A stretch of DNA of 7,341 nucleotides. Source: Methylocapsa sp. GTDB taxonomy: Bacteria; Pseudomonadota; Alphaproteobacteria; Rhizobiales; Beijerinckiaceae. Shown here one piece after another: positions 6,440-7,341 of the stretch; positions within the stretch are counted from its first letter, which is position 1; each line of letters begins with the position of its first letter. The notes under the pieces are model-generated. The model ran no database searches and was not told the DNA's origin. It was given only the letters and a program-made list of their open reading frames with translations. The translations under genes and the position numbers were made by a program. The stretch is from contig JAFMSB010000079.1 of NCBI GenBank assembly GCA_017353815.1, positions 1-7,341 of the forward strand, written 5' to 3'.

Positions 6440-6485
6440 CTCAGGCGGCCGGCCTAAGCCGGAGGGCAATAAAGAGAGGCCTGAG
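6440..6485. other. Nested inverted repeats
   Basis: CTCAGGC (6440-6446) is the exact reverse complement of GCCTGAG (6479-6485). Inside it, CCGGC (6449-6453) pairs with GCCGG (6458-6462) around a CTAA loop. The two stems could form a branched RNA or DNA structure. I cannot assign it to a known RNA family, and no gene ends close enough for a clear terminator role. Confidence 0.4.
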
Positions 6486-6728
6486 ATATATTGGCTTTTA
6501 ACATTAAATAGGACGGTTGGCACCAATTACTTAAATCGCGGGTGGCCTTGCCGGAGCGTAACATAAGCGGAAAAGCGTGGCTGTCCACAATGGCGCGGCC
6601 TGCGATGTGCTCAAAGAGCAGCCGCCAGGCCGGCCTGCACTTTGCCAAAAATAAGACTCGCCGCTCAGCCTTTTCGTTTGAACCTTATGCGCCGCTCTCC
6701 GTTTAGGCCGAATATCCGCCGGCCGGCC
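6447..6728. repeat. Three GGCCGGCC palindromes in one intergenic region
   Basis: The octamer GGCCGGCC occurs at 6447-6454, 6628-6635 and 6721-6728. The middle copy is the core of a perfect 12-base palindrome, CAGGCCGGCCTG (6626-6637). I noticed no copy elsewhere in the window. The clustering could reflect a binding or methylation site, or chance in GC-rich DNA. Confidence 0.4.
6679..6703 (+). promoter_or_regulatory. EcfG-like stress promoter candidate for the repeat-protein gene
   Basis: TGAAC (6679-6683), 16 bases, then CGTT (6700-6703) matches the alphaproteobacterial general-stress promoter (GGAAC, 16-17 bases, CGTT) at all but the first base. It faces the exported repeat-protein gene and would leave a leader of roughly 90 bases. 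Stress-induced expression would fit a small hydrophilic exported protein, but this rests on a short motif. Confidence 0.4.
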
Positions 6729-6801
6729 CTCGCGCGGGTCAGTTTAGGTCAGCAGGAAGCGGGCGGGACGGCCAAAGAGATGACACAGGAGTTTTTTCGC
6801 C

Positions 6802-7311
6802 ATGAAGTTCACCACGGCCATATCCGCAGCGGCATTCATCCTCGCGCCCGGCGCCGGCTTCGCCATGGAACCGCTATCCGCTACGAATCAACCTCCTTAT
6901 CCGGATTGGTCTGCAATCGCCAAGACTGGACCGGCGCCTCAAAAGGGGACGGAGGAGCCGAAATCGGGGCAGAACGCTCCGGAGAGCAAGGGCGAGCCTG
7001 GCCTATTAGAAAAAGCCGGTCAGGCCGTTGAGAGCATTACGGGCGGCAGTGCTGGAATTAAAGAAAAAGCGGGGCAAGCCATTGAGAGCGTCACGGGTGG
7101 CACCACCGGCATCAAGGAGAAAGCCGGGCAGGCCATTGAGAGCATCACCGGCCGCTCCACCGGCACGCAAGAAGAGGGCGCTACGCAGATGATGCAGAGC
7201 GGAACGGCACCCGCCGAGCCGACTCAGAAGGCGCAATCCGCCAAGGGAGAGGCGCAGTATCCTTATCCGGATTGGCCGGCGGTCGCCAAGTCGGGGCCTG
7301 CAAAGCCGTGA
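6802..7311 (+). CDS. Small exported protein with three 18-residue repeats and duplicated PYPDW motifs
   Basis: I do not recognise a family. The 169-residue product begins with a clear Sec signal peptide (MKFTTAISAAAFILAPGAGFA, cleavage after Ala21). The mature protein is hydrophilic and rich in Ala, Gly, Glu, Lys, Thr and Ser. Residues 70-123 are three tandem repeats of the form EKAGQAIESITGGSTGIK. They resemble the short amphipathic repeats of LEA-like or other desiccation and stress proteins, though this is resemblance only. The repeats are bracketed by PYPDWSAIAKTGPA (32-45) and PYPDWPAVAKSGPA (154-167), near the mature N-terminus and at the C-terminus. There is no cysteine and no membrane anchor beyond the signal, so a soluble periplasmic or secreted protein is expected. 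AGGAG at 6787-6791 lies ten bases before the ATG. The gene stands alone in view, with an EcfG-like promoter about 100 bases upstream. Confidence 0.8.
   Translation: MKFTTAISAAAFILAPGAGFAMEPLSATNQPPYPDWSAIAKTGPAPQKGTEEPKSGQNAPESKGEPGLLEKAGQAVESITGGSAGIKEKAGQAIESVTGGTTGIKEKAGQAIESITGRSTGTQEEGATQMMQSGTAPAEPTQKAQSAKGEAQYPYPDWPAVAKSGPAKP
7009..7170 (+). repeat. Three tandem 54-base coding repeats
   Basis: Units at 7009-7062, 7063-7116 and 7117-7170 each encode 18 residues: EKAGQAVESITGGSAGIK, EKAGQAIESVTGGTTGIK and EKAGQAIESITGRSTGTQ. Protein conservation is higher than at third codon positions, which suggests selection on the protein rather than a very recent duplication. The third unit diverges most at its end. 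Confidence 0.9.
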
Positions 7312-7341
7312 GGCCCGTGATTTTGGTGAACTCTCCAATGC

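Larger units (their letters stand above)
6111..6801. other. Long intergenic region between divergent envelope genes
   Basis: About 690 bases separate the DUF882 gene (leftward) from the repeat-protein gene (rightward). I see no gene with family resemblance or a good start signal. The stretch 6184-6420 is AT-richer than its flanks, and a TATAAT occurs at 6283-6288 without a matching -35 box. It also contains two inverted repeats, three GGCCGGCC octamers and an EcfG-like promoter, listed separately. A TTG-started 64-codon minus frame (6648-6454) and a 19-codon plus frame (6310-6369) are open but unsupported. Confidence 0.6.

Noticed and set aside
6454..6648. Minus-strand frame of 64 codons in the intergenic region
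   Set aside because: TTG start, no ribosome binding site and no family resemblance. It also spans the nested inverted repeat and a 12-base palindrome.

Overview
This GC-rich window carries a typical alphaproteobacterial gene set, most likely from a member of the Rhizobiales/Hyphomicrobiales. The evidence is a COX15-type heme A synthase without the Bacillus cysteine pairs, a DUF2842 membrane protein, a MepK-like DUF882 protein with a long Pro/Ala-rich tail, and a promoter resembling those read by EcfG, the alphaproteobacterial general-stress sigma factor. The genus cannot be fixed from the sequence alone.

Left part (1-2029): after about 295 bases with no supportable gene, two genes lie on the minus strand. 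One encodes a small winged-helix-like protein (296-769) with a near-consensus sigma-70 promoter just upstream. The other is ctaA (923-2029), which makes heme A for aa3-type cytochrome oxidase. Middle (2030-2813, plus strand): there is a short leader with direct repeats and a strong Shine-Dalgarno. A small exported-protein gene follows that appears broken by one frameshift and one amber codon (2255-2532). An intact DUF2842 gene (2604-2813) comes next, and its stop codon overlaps tail-to-tail with the stop of the next, convergent gene.

Right part (2810-6110, minus strand): a Wzz/ExoP-like polysaccharide co-polymerase carries a cytoplasmic domain that looks like a nucleotide-binding-dead BY-kinase. 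Upstream of it lies the DUF882/M15-type murein hydrolase candidate. Both act at the cell envelope, but a hairpin and about 220 bases separate them, so one transcript is not assured. The 6111-6801 gap holds no convincing gene. It has two hairpin-forming inverted repeats, three GGCCGGCC octamers and an EcfG-like promoter candidate. That promoter faces a small exported protein (6802-7311) made of three 18-residue repeats bracketed by duplicated PYPDW motifs.

I see no tRNA, rRNA, CRISPR array, transposase or phage module, and no obvious multi-gene novel system. The items most worth following up are the PYPDW-bracketed repeat protein with its stress-type promoter, the degenerate kinase domain fused to the Wzz protein, and the doubly damaged small gene.
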